DNA of 43,220 bases from an uncultured Candidatus Saccharibacteria bacterium (GTDB lineage: Bacteria > Patescibacteriota > Saccharimonadia > Saccharimonadales > Saccharimonadaceae), in NCBI GenBank assembly GCA_937974295.1, contig CALBWN010000067.1, positions 1-43,220 on the forward strand. The letters run 5' to 3'. This document shows positions 25,904 through 34,054 of the stretch, piece by piece; the stretch's first letter is position 1, and the number at the start of each line of letters is the position of its first letter. The translations under genes were made by a program, and so were the position numbers. The notes under the pieces are model-generated. The model did no database searches, had not been told where the DNA came from, and worked only from the letters and a program-made list of their open reading frames with translations.

Positions 25904-26164
25904 ATGACCGAACTACCTCCACAAGAACCAACTCCAACTGAAGATACGGCTGGCATCCTTGGCTATTCAGATGAAGCGTCTCTTGATACTCTCTATCGAG
26001 CTGGCGCAAATGAATATAAGAGACTCTGTGATCAGCCGGGAGTTGACGATAGAGATGGTGTTGGATTGTCACAAGAAATCGCTAAAAATACTGGCGTTAG
26101 ATTGAATGTCGCAGCCGCCGTTGTTGCTATTGCAAATTCGGCCAGGCACAACAGCTATAAATAA
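25904..26164 (+). CDS. Unrecognised small cytoplasmic protein, 86 aa
   Basis: Acidic, Pro-rich start (MTELPPQEPTPTEDTAG), then a helical part (DEASLDTLYRAGANEYKRLC) and a C-terminal Ala/Val-rich helix (GVRLNVAAAVVAIANSARH). No signal peptide. There is no clear Shine-Dalgarno site. Double TATAAT upstream and a good terminator downstream support it as a real single-gene unit; no function can be assigned. Confidence 0.62.
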   Translation: MTELPPQEPTPTEDTAGILGYSDEASLDTLYRAGANEYKRLCDQPGVDDRDGVGLSQEIAKNTGVRLNVAAAVVAIANSARHNSYK

Positions 26165-26215
26165 TAGCCTGATAGTTGTATAGTGCACTGCTAAATGTGC
26201 TGACTTGCTCTAGCA

Positions 26216-26246
26216 AAAACTCGCCAAGGTAACGGCGGGTTTTTTG
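26216..26246 (+). terminator. Terminator after the 25904 gene
   Basis: AAACTCGCC pairs with GGCGGGTTT (one G-T) around AAGGTAAC, followed by a T run. Confidence 0.85.
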
Positions 26247-26309
26247 TTTTGCTTGAGTATCGTGTGATGGTAAGCGCAGAGCTATGAAATGAAAAACGTG
26301 GGGGTTTTA

Positions 26310-26723
26310 TTACCGCCCAAACCCACCAACTACCTCAGCTGCCCATCGCACCCAGTCGGACATATCTTCCCATCGGCTGCAGGCAGCGCCGACGAACATA
26401 ATGGCGGAGGAGAAGAGGGCGAATGAGACGACCCAAGCCATAAAGTCGGCTGGCATGGCGCGCGTGCCACCACTTGTCCAACAGAGGTAGCAGAGCCAAC
26501 CAAGCGCCCCTGCCGCAAGCATGCAGAGCGCTCGCACGATGCCATGGCCAAGGCGGCGTTGCCAGTCGGGTGCTGCGATTGGCTCGGTGGGGTCGACAGC
26601 CGCTGGCGTTGGTATCTTTGGTGGTGGTGGCGCAGCTGGTGGGTGGTGCGGCGGTGGCACCGGTGGCGCTCCGGCACCAGCAGTGGTGCGGCGCTTGTGG
26701 ATAAATCGCCCAGCCGTCACCAT
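26310..26723 (-). CDS. Unrecognised Pro-rich two-span membrane protein, 137 aa
   Basis: The N-terminal third is basic then proline-rich (APPVPPPHHPPAAPPPPKIP, about residues 19-38). Two hydrophobic segments follow, about 60-80 (IVRALCMLAAGALGWLCYLC) and 90-112 (FMAWVVSFALFSSAIMFVGA). GGAG lies 9 nt before the ATG and a TATAAT about 35 nt upstream, so unlike many neighbours this gene has a leader. No family recognised; the G+C content is high for the region. Confidence 0.68.
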   Translation of the reverse strand: MVTAGRFIHKRRTTAGAGAPPVPPPHHPPAAPPPPKIPTPAAVDPTEPIAAPDWQRRLGHGIVRALCMLAAGALGWLCYLCWTSGGTRAMPADFMAWVVSFALFSSAIMFVGAACSRWEDMSDWVRWAAEVVGGFGR

Positions 26724-26756
26724 ATGTAAATGCTCCGTAGTATTGTCATGGTTTTT

Positions 26757-26762
26757 ATTATA
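26757..26762 (-). promoter_or_regulatory. -10 box of the 26723 gene
   Basis: The minus strand reads TATAAT, 33 nt before the ATG, upstream of the GGAG ribosome site. Confidence 0.5.
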
Positions 26763-26820
26763 CGCGGGGATTGTGGGGTAGTGTCAAGGGGGTGAATCAC
26801 TGAAGCTTTTGCTTTTTATG

Positions 26821-26966
26821 TGCTAGCTCACCCTCCCACACTTCATCCGATGGAGTGTGAAAACTCGTTGTAATAACGAGTTTTCAGCCCAGCGCAAGAG
26901 GTCGATGTCTGGGAGACGTCGACCCTTATAGTGTTCCGGAGGAGGGAGTGTGGGAGGGTGAGCGTA
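26821..26966 (+). repeat. Family 1 structured repeat, copy C
   Basis: The closing stem GCTCACCCTCCCACACT / AGTGTGGGAGGGTGAGC is 17 bp and perfect. Hairpin 1 equals copy B. Hairpin 2 is GGTCGATGTC, TGGGA, GACGTCGACC, with one G-T pair. The segment between hairpins reads AGCCCAGCGCAAGAG, like copy E. It lies between the divergent genes at 26723 and 27074. Confidence 0.92.
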
Positions 26967-27016
26967 AGGAGTAGTAGCCAGCAGCGAGGTTTGGCGCCCA
27001 AGTAGTGTCAAGTTCG

Positions 27017-27025
27017 TGCTACAAT
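27017..27025 (+). promoter_or_regulatory. Extended -10 promoter of the 27074 operon
   Basis: TGCTACAAT, about 48 nt before the ATG at 27074. Confidence 0.5.
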
Positions 27026-27073
27026 AGACAGCAAGAAAAGCATAACAATCATCACACAAAAAGGCAGGGAATA

Positions 27074-27589
27074 ATGGCACAGACCAAGGCATTTAATGGG
27101 CAGCGCGAGGGTGAGGAACTGCTGTTTGTCTTTCGGCGGCATATTATTGCCATGCGTAAGGGGTTTTATATGCTACTGGTGCCGCTGGTGGTAGGGGCTA
27201 TTCCACCACTGATCTGGCAAGACACACTGGAGCTGTTTTTGCTGCCGGTGGCGGGGCTCGTCTTGGGGTCTATTGGCTTTTGCTATCATTTTTTGATGTG
27301 GCGCTACACCTACTACATCGTGACCGACCAGCGCATTCGCCAAGTGACGCAAAAAGGATTTTTTGGTACCGATGTGGTGGAGCTGAGCTTGGCAAAAATT
27401 CAGAATATCAGCTATAATATACCAGGATTCTCGGGTGAGGTGTTTCATTTTGGTACGATTGTGATCCAAACATTTGTGGGCGATCTCATCATCCGCAATG
27501 TCGATCACCCCGAGCAGATCTACAATCAGCTGCAAGATGCCGTCAGCGAGGCGGAGCGCGCAGCACAAGCAGCAGGAGTATCACCATGA
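27074..27589 (+). CDS. Membrane protein with bacterial PH domain
   Basis: The 171-residue product has two adjacent membrane segments (about residues 28-47 and 54-76) followed by a bacterial PH-like domain (YdbS/bPH2 type) with the typical YYIVTDQRIRQVTQKGFFGTD start and VELSLAKIQNISY turn. Such proteins occur in membrane-linked complexes of unknown role. The start MAQTKAF follows AGGGA by 3-4 nt; an in-frame ATG 69 nt earlier precedes the ribosome site and lies at the -10 region. Overlaps the foldase gene by 4 nt, so the two are co-translated. Confidence 0.85.
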   Translation: MAQTKAFNGQREGEELLFVFRRHIIAMRKGFYMLLVPLVVGAIPPLIWQDTLELFLLPVAGLVLGSIGFCYHFLMWRYTYYIVTDQRIRQVTQKGFFGTDVVELSLAKIQNISYNIPGFSGEVFHFGTIVIQTFVGDLIIRNVDHPEQIYNQLQDAVSEAERAAQAAGVSP

Positions 27590-28758
27590 AATTACCAAGC
27601 AAAAAACCCAAACGCAGCCGCTACGGCGCTCAGTCTACATCAACTGCCCCAGCCACTGGTCTGAAAGATCGCCTGGCAGCGCTCAAGCCGAAGCGAAAGG
27701 GCAAGAAAGCGGGCAAATCCGCCAAAACAGAGGCCAGTGCAACAAACCCCAACACTCCCAAGAAGTTTGAGCGCATCACCAACGAGACGGTAGCGGCACA
27801 CCGCGAAGAGATATTGGCCGGTGGGCGCAAGTTTAAGCATCCCGTCCAGGCGTCGCGCCGGCGGGTGATCATCAACACGATCATTGTGGCCTTGGTAGCG
27901 GCTTTGCTGCTGGCGGCGGTGGCGTGGCAGCAGCTCTACATTGCCCAGAGCTCCAATAACCTCCTCTATCGCATGACGCAGATCTTTCCTGTGCCAGTGG
28001 CTAGTATTGATGGCGAGCTGGTGCGCTATAGCGACTACCTAGTGCAATATCGGGGGTCGAAATTCTACCTTGGTAAGTACGATGAGATCCGCATCGACAG
28101 TGATGATGGCCGCGAGCAGCTCAAACACATCAAGCGCGAGTCGCTCAACCGGGCGCTGGTCGACACCTACGCCGCCAAGCTAGCACGCCAGCACAATATC
28201 ACCGTGAGCGACCAAGACATTGATACCGTTATCGAGCAGCAGCGCAATACCGCCAATGGCAAGATTAGCCAAGAGACGTATGATGCATCGTCGCGCATGA
28301 TGTATAACTGGTCGCCATCGGATTATCGCCAGGCAGTGCGGCGCAGCATTGTGCGGGCTCGAGTAGCCTTTGCGGTTGATAAGACGGCCGATGAATTGCA
28401 GCGTAAAGCCGCGGGGCTAGTGGCGAGCAGCAATGGTGAGTTTGCCAAAATAGCGACCCAGCTTGGTGGCAGTGGCCGCAGCAAACCGCAGGTGGGGGAT
28501 TCTGGCCTGATCAATCTCGCCAGCAGTTACAACGGCCTCGCGGTGAGCGAGATCGCTAAGCTCGAGCCTGGCAAACCCTCTGGTGTCATCAAGAGCACGA
28601 CCGACAGTGGCTACTACTTCGTCAAAGTCAACGAAAAGAACGACAGCAAAATCCGCTTCACCTATCTCTACATCCCCCTCACCGAGCTCACCAAGCAAGT
28701 TGCCCAGCTCAAAAGCGACGGCAAAGTGCAAGAATACATCGACGTGCCGCAGAAGTAG
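27586..28758 (+). CDS. Membrane-anchored PpiC/SurA-type peptidyl-prolyl isomerase
   Basis: Likely a foldase for exported proteins, resembling PrsA. The 390-residue product has an 80-residue basic cytoplasmic tail (KPKRKGKKAGKSAK), one membrane segment at 94-114, a SurA-N-like helical region (LNRALVDTYAAKLARQHNITVSDQDID, about 185-220) and a parvulin domain at about 285-350 (PQVGDSGLINLASSYNGLAV; SGYYFVKVNEKND). There is no lipobox; the anchor is a transmembrane helix. Its partner is the upstream PH-domain gene. Family 1 copy D begins at the nucleotide after the stop codon. Confidence 0.88.
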   Translation: MKLPSKKPKRSRYGAQSTSTAPATGLKDRLAALKPKRKGKKAGKSAKTEASATNPNTPKKFERITNETVAAHREEILAGGRKFKHPVQASRRRVIINTIIVALVAALLLAAVAWQQLYIAQSSNNLLYRMTQIFPVPVASIDGELVRYSDYLVQYRGSKFYLGKYDEIRIDSDDGREQLKHIKRESLNRALVDTYAAKLARQHNITVSDQDIDTVIEQQRNTANGKISQETYDASSRMMYNWSPSDYRQAVRRSIVRARVAFAVDKTADELQRKAAGLVASSNGEFAKIATQLGGSGRSKPQVGDSGLINLASSYNGLAVSEIAKLEPGKPSGVIKSTTDSGYYFVKVNEKNDSKIRFTYLYIPLTELTKQVAQLKSDGKVQEYIDVPQK

Positions 28759-28896
28759 GAAGGGCATTTCGTCCGATGGAGTATGAAAACCGGTCGTCAT
28801 GGCCGGTTTTTAGTCTTGGCGCTGGGAGGTCGATACTCTACTAGAAGTGTCGACTCTTTGGTATTCCAGAAGAAGTGTAGAGGAGGGAAGTGTGAG
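28759..28896 (+). repeat. Family 1 structured repeat, copy D (diverged)
   Basis: Starts right after the foldase stop. Hairpin 1 is AAAACCGGTC, loop GTCAT, GGCCGGTTTT: the stem differs from copies A-C at several positions on both sides yet still pairs. Hairpin 2 is GTCGATACT / AGTGTCGAC with a longer loop. TCCGATGGAG is conserved, but the outer stem is weak. Hairpin 1 plus TTTTTAG would serve as a terminator for the operon. Confidence 0.8.
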
Positions 28897-29067
28897 ATAA
28901 AGTGGGTGTATTCGACTAATGTGTAGTGTCTATGGTTCTCAGCAGGAAATACGCGAGGACAGGCCATTTTTAGCGCATTTTCTTTAGCAATCACACCCAA
29001 AATACCGGCAACATAGCGCAGCTTTGCGCCTCTCCGCATAGGCTTATCATCTTGTGCGAACAAAACC

Positions 29068-29096
29068 TAGACAATGCTGCCATCCTACGCTATGAT
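29068..29096 (+). promoter_or_regulatory. Promoter of the pilin gene
   Basis: TAGACA (29068-29073), 17-nt spacer and TATGAT (29091-29096). Leader about 40 nt. Confidence 0.5.
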
Positions 29097-29140
29097 AGCA
29101 GTAACGTAAGCATATTCGTACATTGGTACAAAGGAGAAGT

Positions 29141-29599
29141 ATGAAACAACACCAAGCGAAGCAAGAAGGGTTTACCATCATCGAGGTGATGTTGGTGCTG
29201 GCGATTGCCGCCTTGATATTCTTGATGGTCTTTGTGGCGCTGCCTGCTCTGCAGCGAGGCCAGCGCGACACAGCACGCAAGAATGATGTGCAAAACATCG
29301 CTGCTGCCGTGACGCAATATACATCAAACAACCGTGGGAAGTTCCCCGACAGTAAGGGTCTCAAAGGTTACCTGGGCGACCTCTTGAACCTCGACAAAGA
29401 GAGCATCACCGTCCAAGACAACGCGGGCAATGGCACCGTAACGCCTACCACCGAGAGCGCCATCGTCGTCAAGGGTGTGCGCTGCGACGCCACCAACTCC
29501 GACGGTGCGACCCTCAAGAAGGGCACATCCAAGCAATTCGTCGTCGTCACCAAGTTAGAAGCAGGCGGCAACGGCGTGGCATACTGCCTCGAGTCATAG
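29141..29599 (+). CDS. Type IV pilin, probable major subunit
   Basis: The 152-residue prepilin has the basic leader MKQHQAKQEG and the mature N-terminus FTIIEVMLVLAIAALIF, with Glu5 and the hydrophobic helix required for assembly. PilD would cut after Gly10. The globular head contains NDVQNIAAAVTQYTSNNRGKFPD and a C-terminal cysteine pair (VRCDAT, AYCLES) that probably forms the D-loop disulphide. AAAGGAG lies about 5 nt before this ATG; an in-frame GTG 18 nt upstream is rejected. The strong Shine-Dalgarno site, own promoter and own terminator suit a highly expressed subunit, hence the major-pilin guess. Confidence 0.9.
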   Translation: MKQHQAKQEGFTIIEVMLVLAIAALIFLMVFVALPALQRGQRDTARKNDVQNIAAAVTQYTSNNRGKFPDSKGLKGYLGDLLNLDKESITVQDNAGNGTVTPTTESAIVVKGVRCDATNSDGATLKKGTSKQFVVVTKLEAGGNGVAYCLES

Positions 29600-29625
29600 T
29601 AGACGCAGAAGATACACAAGAAGAT

Positions 29626-29656
29626 GGCTGGTACCAAAGGGTGCCAGCCTCTTTTT
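29626..29656 (+). terminator. Terminator after the pilin gene
   Basis: GGCTGGTACC pairs with GGTGCCAGCC around AAAG, followed by TCTTTTT. Confidence 0.85.
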
Positions 29657-29685
29657 ATGTATGAGAGTACACGAATTACTGAGTT

Positions 29686-29777
29686 GTGCTTGTGTAAGAA
29701 AATATCTGGAGGCCAGCAATCAAACAGACGGAAAAGCTCTTGGTTTTATCTGGCCGGAATATTTTCGTCACAAGTAC
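29686..29777 (+). repeat. Family 2 repeat with flanking inverted arms
   Basis: The core runs from AAGAAAATATCTGGAGG, CCAGCAAT to ATCTGGCCGGAATATTTTCG; its ends pair (GAAAATAT with ATATTTTC, GGCCAG with CTGGCC). The outer arms GTGCTTGTG / CACAAGTAC also pair (one G-T). Confidence 0.75.
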
Positions 29778-29810
29778 GATTCAGCAGTCAGAGGTAATAC
29801 CGCGCGAGCA

Positions 29811-29928
29811 TAGCTCTATCCCAAAACGTCACGGTCTCATGCTAACCTATTTTTAATGACGTTGGCTCTGCATCTCCGCAGATTCTCACACATCATTGGA
29901 AGAAGTGGTGGGGAGGTGGGGCGGCATT
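29811..29928 (+). repeat. Possible decayed family 1 copy
   Basis: The 5' part TAGCTCTATCCC resembles the start of copy A, and GGAAGAAGTGGTGGGGAGGTG resembles the 3' arm of copy E. Between them AACGTCA / TGACGTT form a stem, but the GTAAT and TGGGA hairpins are not recognisable. Confidence 0.35.
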
Positions 29929-29976
29929 AAGAAAATGAGATTTGTATATGCAAGGTACAGATAAATTCCGAGGCTC

Positions 29977-30067
29977 ACACACCATGCGTGCCAAACAAGA
30001 AAATTTGTGAAGGCCAGTAAACGAGCGGGTGGGAGAATCTGCTGCATATTCTAGCTAGATGGTGTGT
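29977..30067 (+). repeat. Family 2 repeat, degenerate copy
   Basis: ACAAGAAAATTTGTGAAGG continues CCAG, a degenerate core start. It is bracketed by ACACACCAT (29977-29985) and ATGGTGTGT (30059-30067), a perfect 9-bp inverted repeat unrelated to the arms of other copies. Confidence 0.5.
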
Positions 30068-30119
30068 CTATACGAGCCTTCGGTAGCGCGTGATGATGTA
30101 GCACGTTCTTGCATATCTT

Positions 30120-30128
30120 TGCTATACT
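30120..30128 (+). promoter_or_regulatory. Extended -10 promoter of pilD
   Basis: TGCTATACT ends 8 nt before the ATG at 30137. A GAGG lies within the gap. Confidence 0.6.
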
Positions 30129-30136
30129 AGTGAGGT

Positions 30137-31006
30137 ATGACGATCTTGATAGCAGGTGCACTGCTCCTTCTGGGCGTAGTGCTTGGTAGCTTTGCGGGCG
30201 CGCAAGTGTGGCGGGTGCGCGCGCGGCAACTGCGGACTGATAAGCAAACCGGCCACCCCTACGACAAACACGAATGGCGCCAACTGCGCGTCCTCTTGCA
30301 AGGTACAGTGCGAGACGACCGCTCGCGCTGCCTGCAGTGCGGGCATGTACTGGCGTGGTATGATCTACTCCCCGTAGTGAGCTGGCTGTCCACCGGTGGG
30401 CGCTGCCGCTATTGCCAGCAGTTCATTGGTTGGTTCGAGCTGGTGATGGAGCTGGTGCTGGGGGTGGGCCTAGCACTGTCGTATCTGGTGTGGCCATGGG
30501 CTCTACCGGCTAGTGGTCTGCTCTTTGCTGTGTGGGTGGTGGTGGCCTTAGTACTGATGATCCTCGCGGCGTATGACGCCAAGTGGCAGCTCCTGCCCGA
30601 CCCGCTCAACTATGGCTTGATGGCACTGGGCGCACTCTTCGTGCTGGTGCGGGTGATGACGCTGCACGATGTTGACTTTGTATCGCTCACCGGGGCGGTG
30701 GCGCTGCTGGCGGGGCTGTATGGTGGGCTGTATGCCATTTCGCGCGGGGCGTGGATTGGCTTTGGTGATGTGAAGCTCTGCGTGGGCTTGGCACTGCTGC
30801 TGGGCGATTGGCGCCTGGCCTTTATGACGCTGTTTTTCTCTAACATGCTGGGTTGTATCATCGTCCTGCCGGGCCTAGCGCGGGGCCAGCTCAATACGCG
30901 CTCGCAGGTGCCATTTGGGCCGCTGCTTATCATTGGCTGCGTTATTTCACTCTTGTTTGGTGGGTCTATCTTGCGCGCGCTGGTGGCATTACCGCTGGGC
31001 TTCTAA
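30137..31006 (+). CDS. pilD: Prepilin peptidase and N-methyltransferase PilD
   Basis: PilD removes the leader of prepilins and methylates the new N-terminus. The 289-residue polytopic protein has the two zinc-binding pairs C65-x-x-C68 and C90-x-x-C93 in the N-terminal cytoplasmic loop, and the catalytic aspartates D147 (AAYDAKWQLLPD) and D211 in the GFGDVKL (GxGD) motif. About seven hydrophobic segments are present, and FGPLLIIG appears near the end. Length is typical. It lies between the pilin gene and the pseudopilin operon whose products it should process. Confidence 0.95.
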   Translation: MTILIAGALLLLGVVLGSFAGAQVWRVRARQLRTDKQTGHPYDKHEWRQLRVLLQGTVRDDRSRCLQCGHVLAWYDLLPVVSWLSTGGRCRYCQQFIGWFELVMELVLGVGLALSYLVWPWALPASGLLFAVWVVVALVLMILAAYDAKWQLLPDPLNYGLMALGALFVLVRVMTLHDVDFVSLTGAVALLAGLYGGLYAISRGAWIGFGDVKLCVGLALLLGDWRLAFMTLFFSNMLGCIIVLPGLARGQLNTRSQVPFGPLLIIGCVISLLFGGSILRALVALPLGF

Positions 31007-31054
31007 AGCCTCGGCTGGGTAGGCTTGCTCCTTCTTGCAAACCTGGTGTAATAC

Positions 31055-31080
31055 TTGACAATCCAGAGAGAGAGTACTAT
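31055..31080 (+). promoter_or_regulatory. Possible promoter of the 31115 gene
   Basis: TTGACA (31055-31060) with TACTAT (31075-31080) 14 nt on; a TATAGG at 31079 gives an 18-nt spacer. Spacing is not ideal in either reading. Confidence 0.4.
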
Positions 31081-31114
31081 AGGCATCATAAACACCTAAC
31101 TCCAAGGAGATATG

Positions 31115-31855
31115 ATGTCACGATATGACCACCTACCTAGTGGTGAGACAAAACAAGAACCGTATAAGCCAGAGTTGCGAGACTTCCCAACGCCAAAGAC
31201 CCAAGAGTTTAGGAAGGGAATACATGATGAGTATACTCGGCGAATGGAAGAGGCTGAACAAAAGATTAAAGCAGACCTTGCCAGAGAAGACAATGAACGC
31301 CGATGTGAGGATATCGTCGATGAAATATGGCGGATCGGCAGAGTATTGGCAGAGAATGGCTTTGGTAGCCGGTCTGAGGACAAGCATGTTGCCGTCACTA
31401 GCTATGCTGGTGGCGAGACTAGATATTCGCGCGGGAACTATATTCAGTATGAGACGGCCGTTGCAGCGCGGTTTCTCCCCAAGGGTGCACGTGATGATAG
31501 TGGTTGGGGACAAGCTGAAGAGGATTCGATACATAAAGGGCGCGACTGCGATATCACTGACCCACATAATGAAGCTCAGTATAATAAGGGTGGTTACATC
31601 ATTAGCATCGTAACTGGCCCAGCAGTCGAAGTGTATTCCGATCGACCACTAACAGACGAACAGAAGGATCGCTACCGTGATTTTCACCAGCCAGGGACAG
31701 TGCTAGTGAGCTTTGCTGGCCGGTATAATGATGAGGCAAAGGTGCTTCGTGCTGGCGAGCTAGGTAAGTCAACTAACCTAAAGGCATACGAGCTCGTCCT
31801 TGCTGCTATGCAAGATATTGAGGCGGAGTTACTCGCTGGCGAAGAGACGCAGTAG
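31115..31855 (+). CDS. Unrecognised charged cytoplasmic protein, 246 aa
   Basis: No family recognised. The N-terminal 80 residues are highly charged and helical (RRMEEAEQKIKADLAREDNE, about residues 43-62). A likely globular part follows (GGYIISIVTGPAVEVYSDRP, GTVLVSFAGRYND) and a C-terminal helix (AYELVLAAMQDIEAELLAGE). There is no signal peptide. I choose the second of two tandem ATGs (31115) because it lies 5 nt from AAGGAG, whereas the first is only 2 nt away. It interrupts the pilus gene run between pilD and the pseudopilins but ends in its own terminator, so it is a separate unit. Confidence 0.75.
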   Translation: MSRYDHLPSGETKQEPYKPELRDFPTPKTQEFRKGIHDEYTRRMEEAEQKIKADLAREDNERRCEDIVDEIWRIGRVLAENGFGSRSEDKHVAVTSYAGGETRYSRGNYIQYETAVAARFLPKGARDDSGWGQAEEDSIHKGRDCDITDPHNEAQYNKGGYIISIVTGPAVEVYSDRPLTDEQKDRYRDFHQPGTVLVSFAGRYNDEAKVLRAGELGKSTNLKAYELVLAAMQDIEAELLAGEETQ

Positions 31856-31884
31856 GCAATAAAACCCTTTGAAGTGGACCAAGC

Positions 31885-31914
31885 AAAGACCAGCCCATGA
31901 GCGGCTGGTTTTTG
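31885..31914 (+). terminator. Terminator after the 31115 gene
   Basis: ACCAGCC and GGCTGGT pair around CATGAGC, extended outward by AAAG and TTTTTG. Confidence 0.8.
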
Positions 31915-31992
31915 CGCTCTATACCTAAGCTGTGCAGAGGTATTATCTCTCCCCAGAATCGCCTCATCGCCCTGTGCCGTCAATGCTGCTTG

Positions 31993-32001
31993 TGCTATAC
32001 T
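31993..32001 (+). promoter_or_regulatory. Extended -10 promoter of the pseudopilin operon
   Basis: TGCTATACT ends 9 nt before the ATG at 32011; GAGAGG lies in the gap and could still act as a ribosome site. Confidence 0.6.
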
Positions 32002-32010
32002 AGAGAGGTT

Positions 32011-32721
32011 ATGAGTATGCCAGTGAAGCCAGGGTTCACCATTATTGAGATGATGCTGTTTTTGGCGGTGAGTGGGGCAATGGCAGCCGGGATTATGGTA
32101 GGTGTGGGTGCGACGGTCAATGCCCAGCGCTACCGTGATGCCACCCATTCGCTGGTGAGTTTCTTCCAGGGGGAGTACGACCGGGTGGTGAATGTCCAGA
32201 ATGATCACGACCGCAACCTTGGCTGCAGCACCAGCGGCATTAGCCAGAGTATTACTCCACAGGTGCCGGGCACGAGCGAGTGCACCATTATTGGGCGGTT
32301 TATTACCACTGGCCGTGATGGACGAAGCCTCATAGCGCGGACAATTTATGCCACGCGCGATGGCTCAGCTGCAGCAACGGATTATGAGGCGCTGACTCGC
32401 TCTGGGCTTGTCCAGTCAGACACCGCCAGCCAAACGACTACGTATGAACTAGCCTGGGAGACGGCGCTGCGGCAGGGTGCGCGTCACTCGTATTTGATCG
32501 TGCGCTCGCCCTCCAGTGGTGCCATCAAGACCTACATTGGTAACACAGACAACCCGATGACCGTTCTCTCGCCTGATAATGACGCCCAAAAAGGCGACAC
32601 CAACCTCTGTATTGACCCCGATGGCTTGGTCTTTACTGGCATTAGCGGAGCGGTGATCGCTCGGGGTGGCAGCTCGGCCAGCAGTGTGAAGCTGATCGGT
32701 GGAGGAATAGGCCAATGCTAG
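32011..32721 (+). CDS. Type IV pseudopilin (minor pilin), 236 aa
   Basis: The leader MSMPVKPG is followed by FTIIEMMLFLAVSGAMAAGI: a prepilin cleavage site after Gly8, Phe1, Glu5 and the hydrophobic helix. The head domain has NAQRYRDATHSLVSFFQGEY and four cysteines (GCSTS, SECTI, NLCID and the final C). First gene of a four-gene operon with 7- to 17-nt overlaps. Probably part of a tip/initiation complex, by analogy with GspH/FimT-PilVWX sets; which one it equals cannot be told. An ATG two codons later is an alternative start. Confidence 0.85.
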   Translation: MSMPVKPGFTIIEMMLFLAVSGAMAAGIMVGVGATVNAQRYRDATHSLVSFFQGEYDRVVNVQNDHDRNLGCSTSGISQSITPQVPGTSECTIIGRFITTGRDGRSLIARTIYATRDGSAAATDYEALTRSGLVQSDTASQTTTYELAWETALRQGARHSYLIVRSPSSGAIKTYIGNTDNPMTVLSPDNDAQKGDTNLCIDPDGLVFTGISGAVIARGGSSASSVKLIGGGIGQC

Positions 32722-33317
32722 GGCGTCGCCACGAGCGGGGTGATACGATCATCGAGGTGATGTTTGCCTTCGTGCTGTTTAGTATGGTGATTGTGGGGGC
32801 GTTTATGATTATGAACCAAGGCATGGCGCTGGCGCAGCGCTCGCTGGAGGTAACGCAGGTGCGGCAGCAGATCGACTCGCAGGTGCTGCTGATTCGGACT
32901 GCTCAGCAGGCGGTCAACCAGCAGCTGTGGGAGACCATCAAAGGCAAGGTAGGTACGACCACGCCTATTACGCTGGGCGAGCTCGCTGAGAGCAACTGCC
33001 GCCTTTCGCCAGATACATTGCGGGGGCGCGGCGCATTCTTTGTTGCGCCGCGGGCCGATGCTGCCACGGGCAAGCAGGTCATCCGCCTCTTCGAGCCGAC
33101 CAATGCGAGCTACCAGCCCGAACCGACGACCTACAGCAAGGTAGACTTTGGCAATGATCCGCGGGCGCAGGGGCTCTTCGTCCAGATCGTCAAGGCGGAG
33201 GGTGCTAACGCCAACCTCGCTTACGATGTGTATGTCTCTGCCTGCTGGCCGACTGTAGCGAGTGATAAGCCAATGACGATTGGCACCGTAACGAGGTTGT
33301 ATGATGTGGCACGCTAA
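32715..33317 (+). CDS. Type IV pseudopilin (minor pilin) with Asp at mature +1, 200 aa
   Basis: The leader MLGRRHERG precedes DTIIEVMFAFVLFSMVIVGAF. The Gly and Glu5 are in place, but the first mature residue is Asp rather than Phe or Met, which is unusual for PilD substrates. The long helix continues to about residue 60 (ALAQRSLEVTQVRQQIDSQV), and the head carries two cysteines (ESNCRLS, VSACWPT). It overlaps the preceding gene by 7 nt. Closest in layout to PilV/GspI-like proteins, which is inference from size and order. Confidence 0.82.
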   Translation: MLGRRHERGDTIIEVMFAFVLFSMVIVGAFMIMNQGMALAQRSLEVTQVRQQIDSQVLLIRTAQQAVNQQLWETIKGKVGTTTPITLGELAESNCRLSPDTLRGRGAFFVAPRADAATGKQVIRLFEPTNASYQPEPTTYSKVDFGNDPRAQGLFVQIVKAEGANANLAYDVYVSACWPTVASDKPMTIGTVTRLYDVAR

Positions 33318-34053
33318 CAGGGGTAAAACACAGGGAGAGAAGCCGCGGCAGCACCTGGCACAGCACACTGCACGGCGCGGAGAGTCAGGCTTCACCCTCA
33401 TCGAGCTGCTGCTGGCGATGAGCTTCCTCTCGGTGCTACTCATTGCCATTACGACCTCCACGCTGCAGATCATTGGCCTGTATACGAAGGGGGTGACGCT
33501 CAAGTCGATCAACCTCGCGGGGCGCGATGTGGCCGACTCCTTCCGGCGCGATGCCTTGGCCTCGGCGGATGGGATCCGCTATGTGTCGCCAGACAAAGGT
33601 GGTGGGCTAGGGCGCCTGTGCTTTGGCACGATGTCGTATGTGTGGAGCCCAGCTGCCAAGCTGCAGCAAGGCAGTGCCGTCCGCTACCAAAACGACACAC
33701 GCCAGGGTGATGTGCGCGGCGATATGATTGTCCTCGCCCGTGTGGCCGATGCCGGTGCGCAGTATTGCAACCCAACGGCCCGTGGCACGTACTCGACCGA
33801 TGTATTTCTCAGCAAAGCAACGGAGCTGCTAGGCTCGCGTGAGGGGGATTTGGCGCTGCGCGATCTGCAGATCAATCCTGTTATTGAATCGACCGAGGGC
33901 ACACACACTATCTACCGCCTCCGCTTCGTCATTGGGACAAACCAGCAAGATACGATCAACACCGCCAACCAAACCTGCAAACCACCCACGAATGACAGTG
34001 CTAATTACAACTTCTGCGCCATTAATATTTTTGAGACATTGATACAGGGGTAG
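33301..34053 (+). CDS. Type IV pseudopilin (PilW/GspJ-like), 250 aa
   Basis: A long basic leader of 30 residues ends ARRGESG and is followed by FTLIELLLAMSFLSVLLIAI, a textbook class III signal with Glu5. The head starts GLYTKGVTLKSINLAGRDVA and holds four cysteines (RLCFG, QYCNP, QTCKP, NFCAI). Size and operon position (third) match PilW/GspJ proteins. It overlaps the upstream gene by 17 nt; an ATG one codon later is possible. Confidence 0.84.
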   Translation: MMWHANRGKTQGEKPRQHLAQHTARRGESGFTLIELLLAMSFLSVLLIAITTSTLQIIGLYTKGVTLKSINLAGRDVADSFRRDALASADGIRYVSPDKGGGLGRLCFGTMSYVWSPAAKLQQGSAVRYQNDTRQGDVRGDMIVLARVADAGAQYCNPTARGTYSTDVFLSKATELLGSREGDLALRDLQINPVIESTEGTHTIYRLRFVIGTNQQDTINTANQTCKPPTNDSANYNFCAINIFETLIQG

Positions 34054-34054
34054 A

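Noticed and set aside
14251..28896. Family 1 as ordinary rho-independent terminators only
   Set aside because: Hairpin 1 may terminate transcription, but a long outer stem, a second hairpin and invariant loops are not needed for that, and copy A follows no plus-strand gene.
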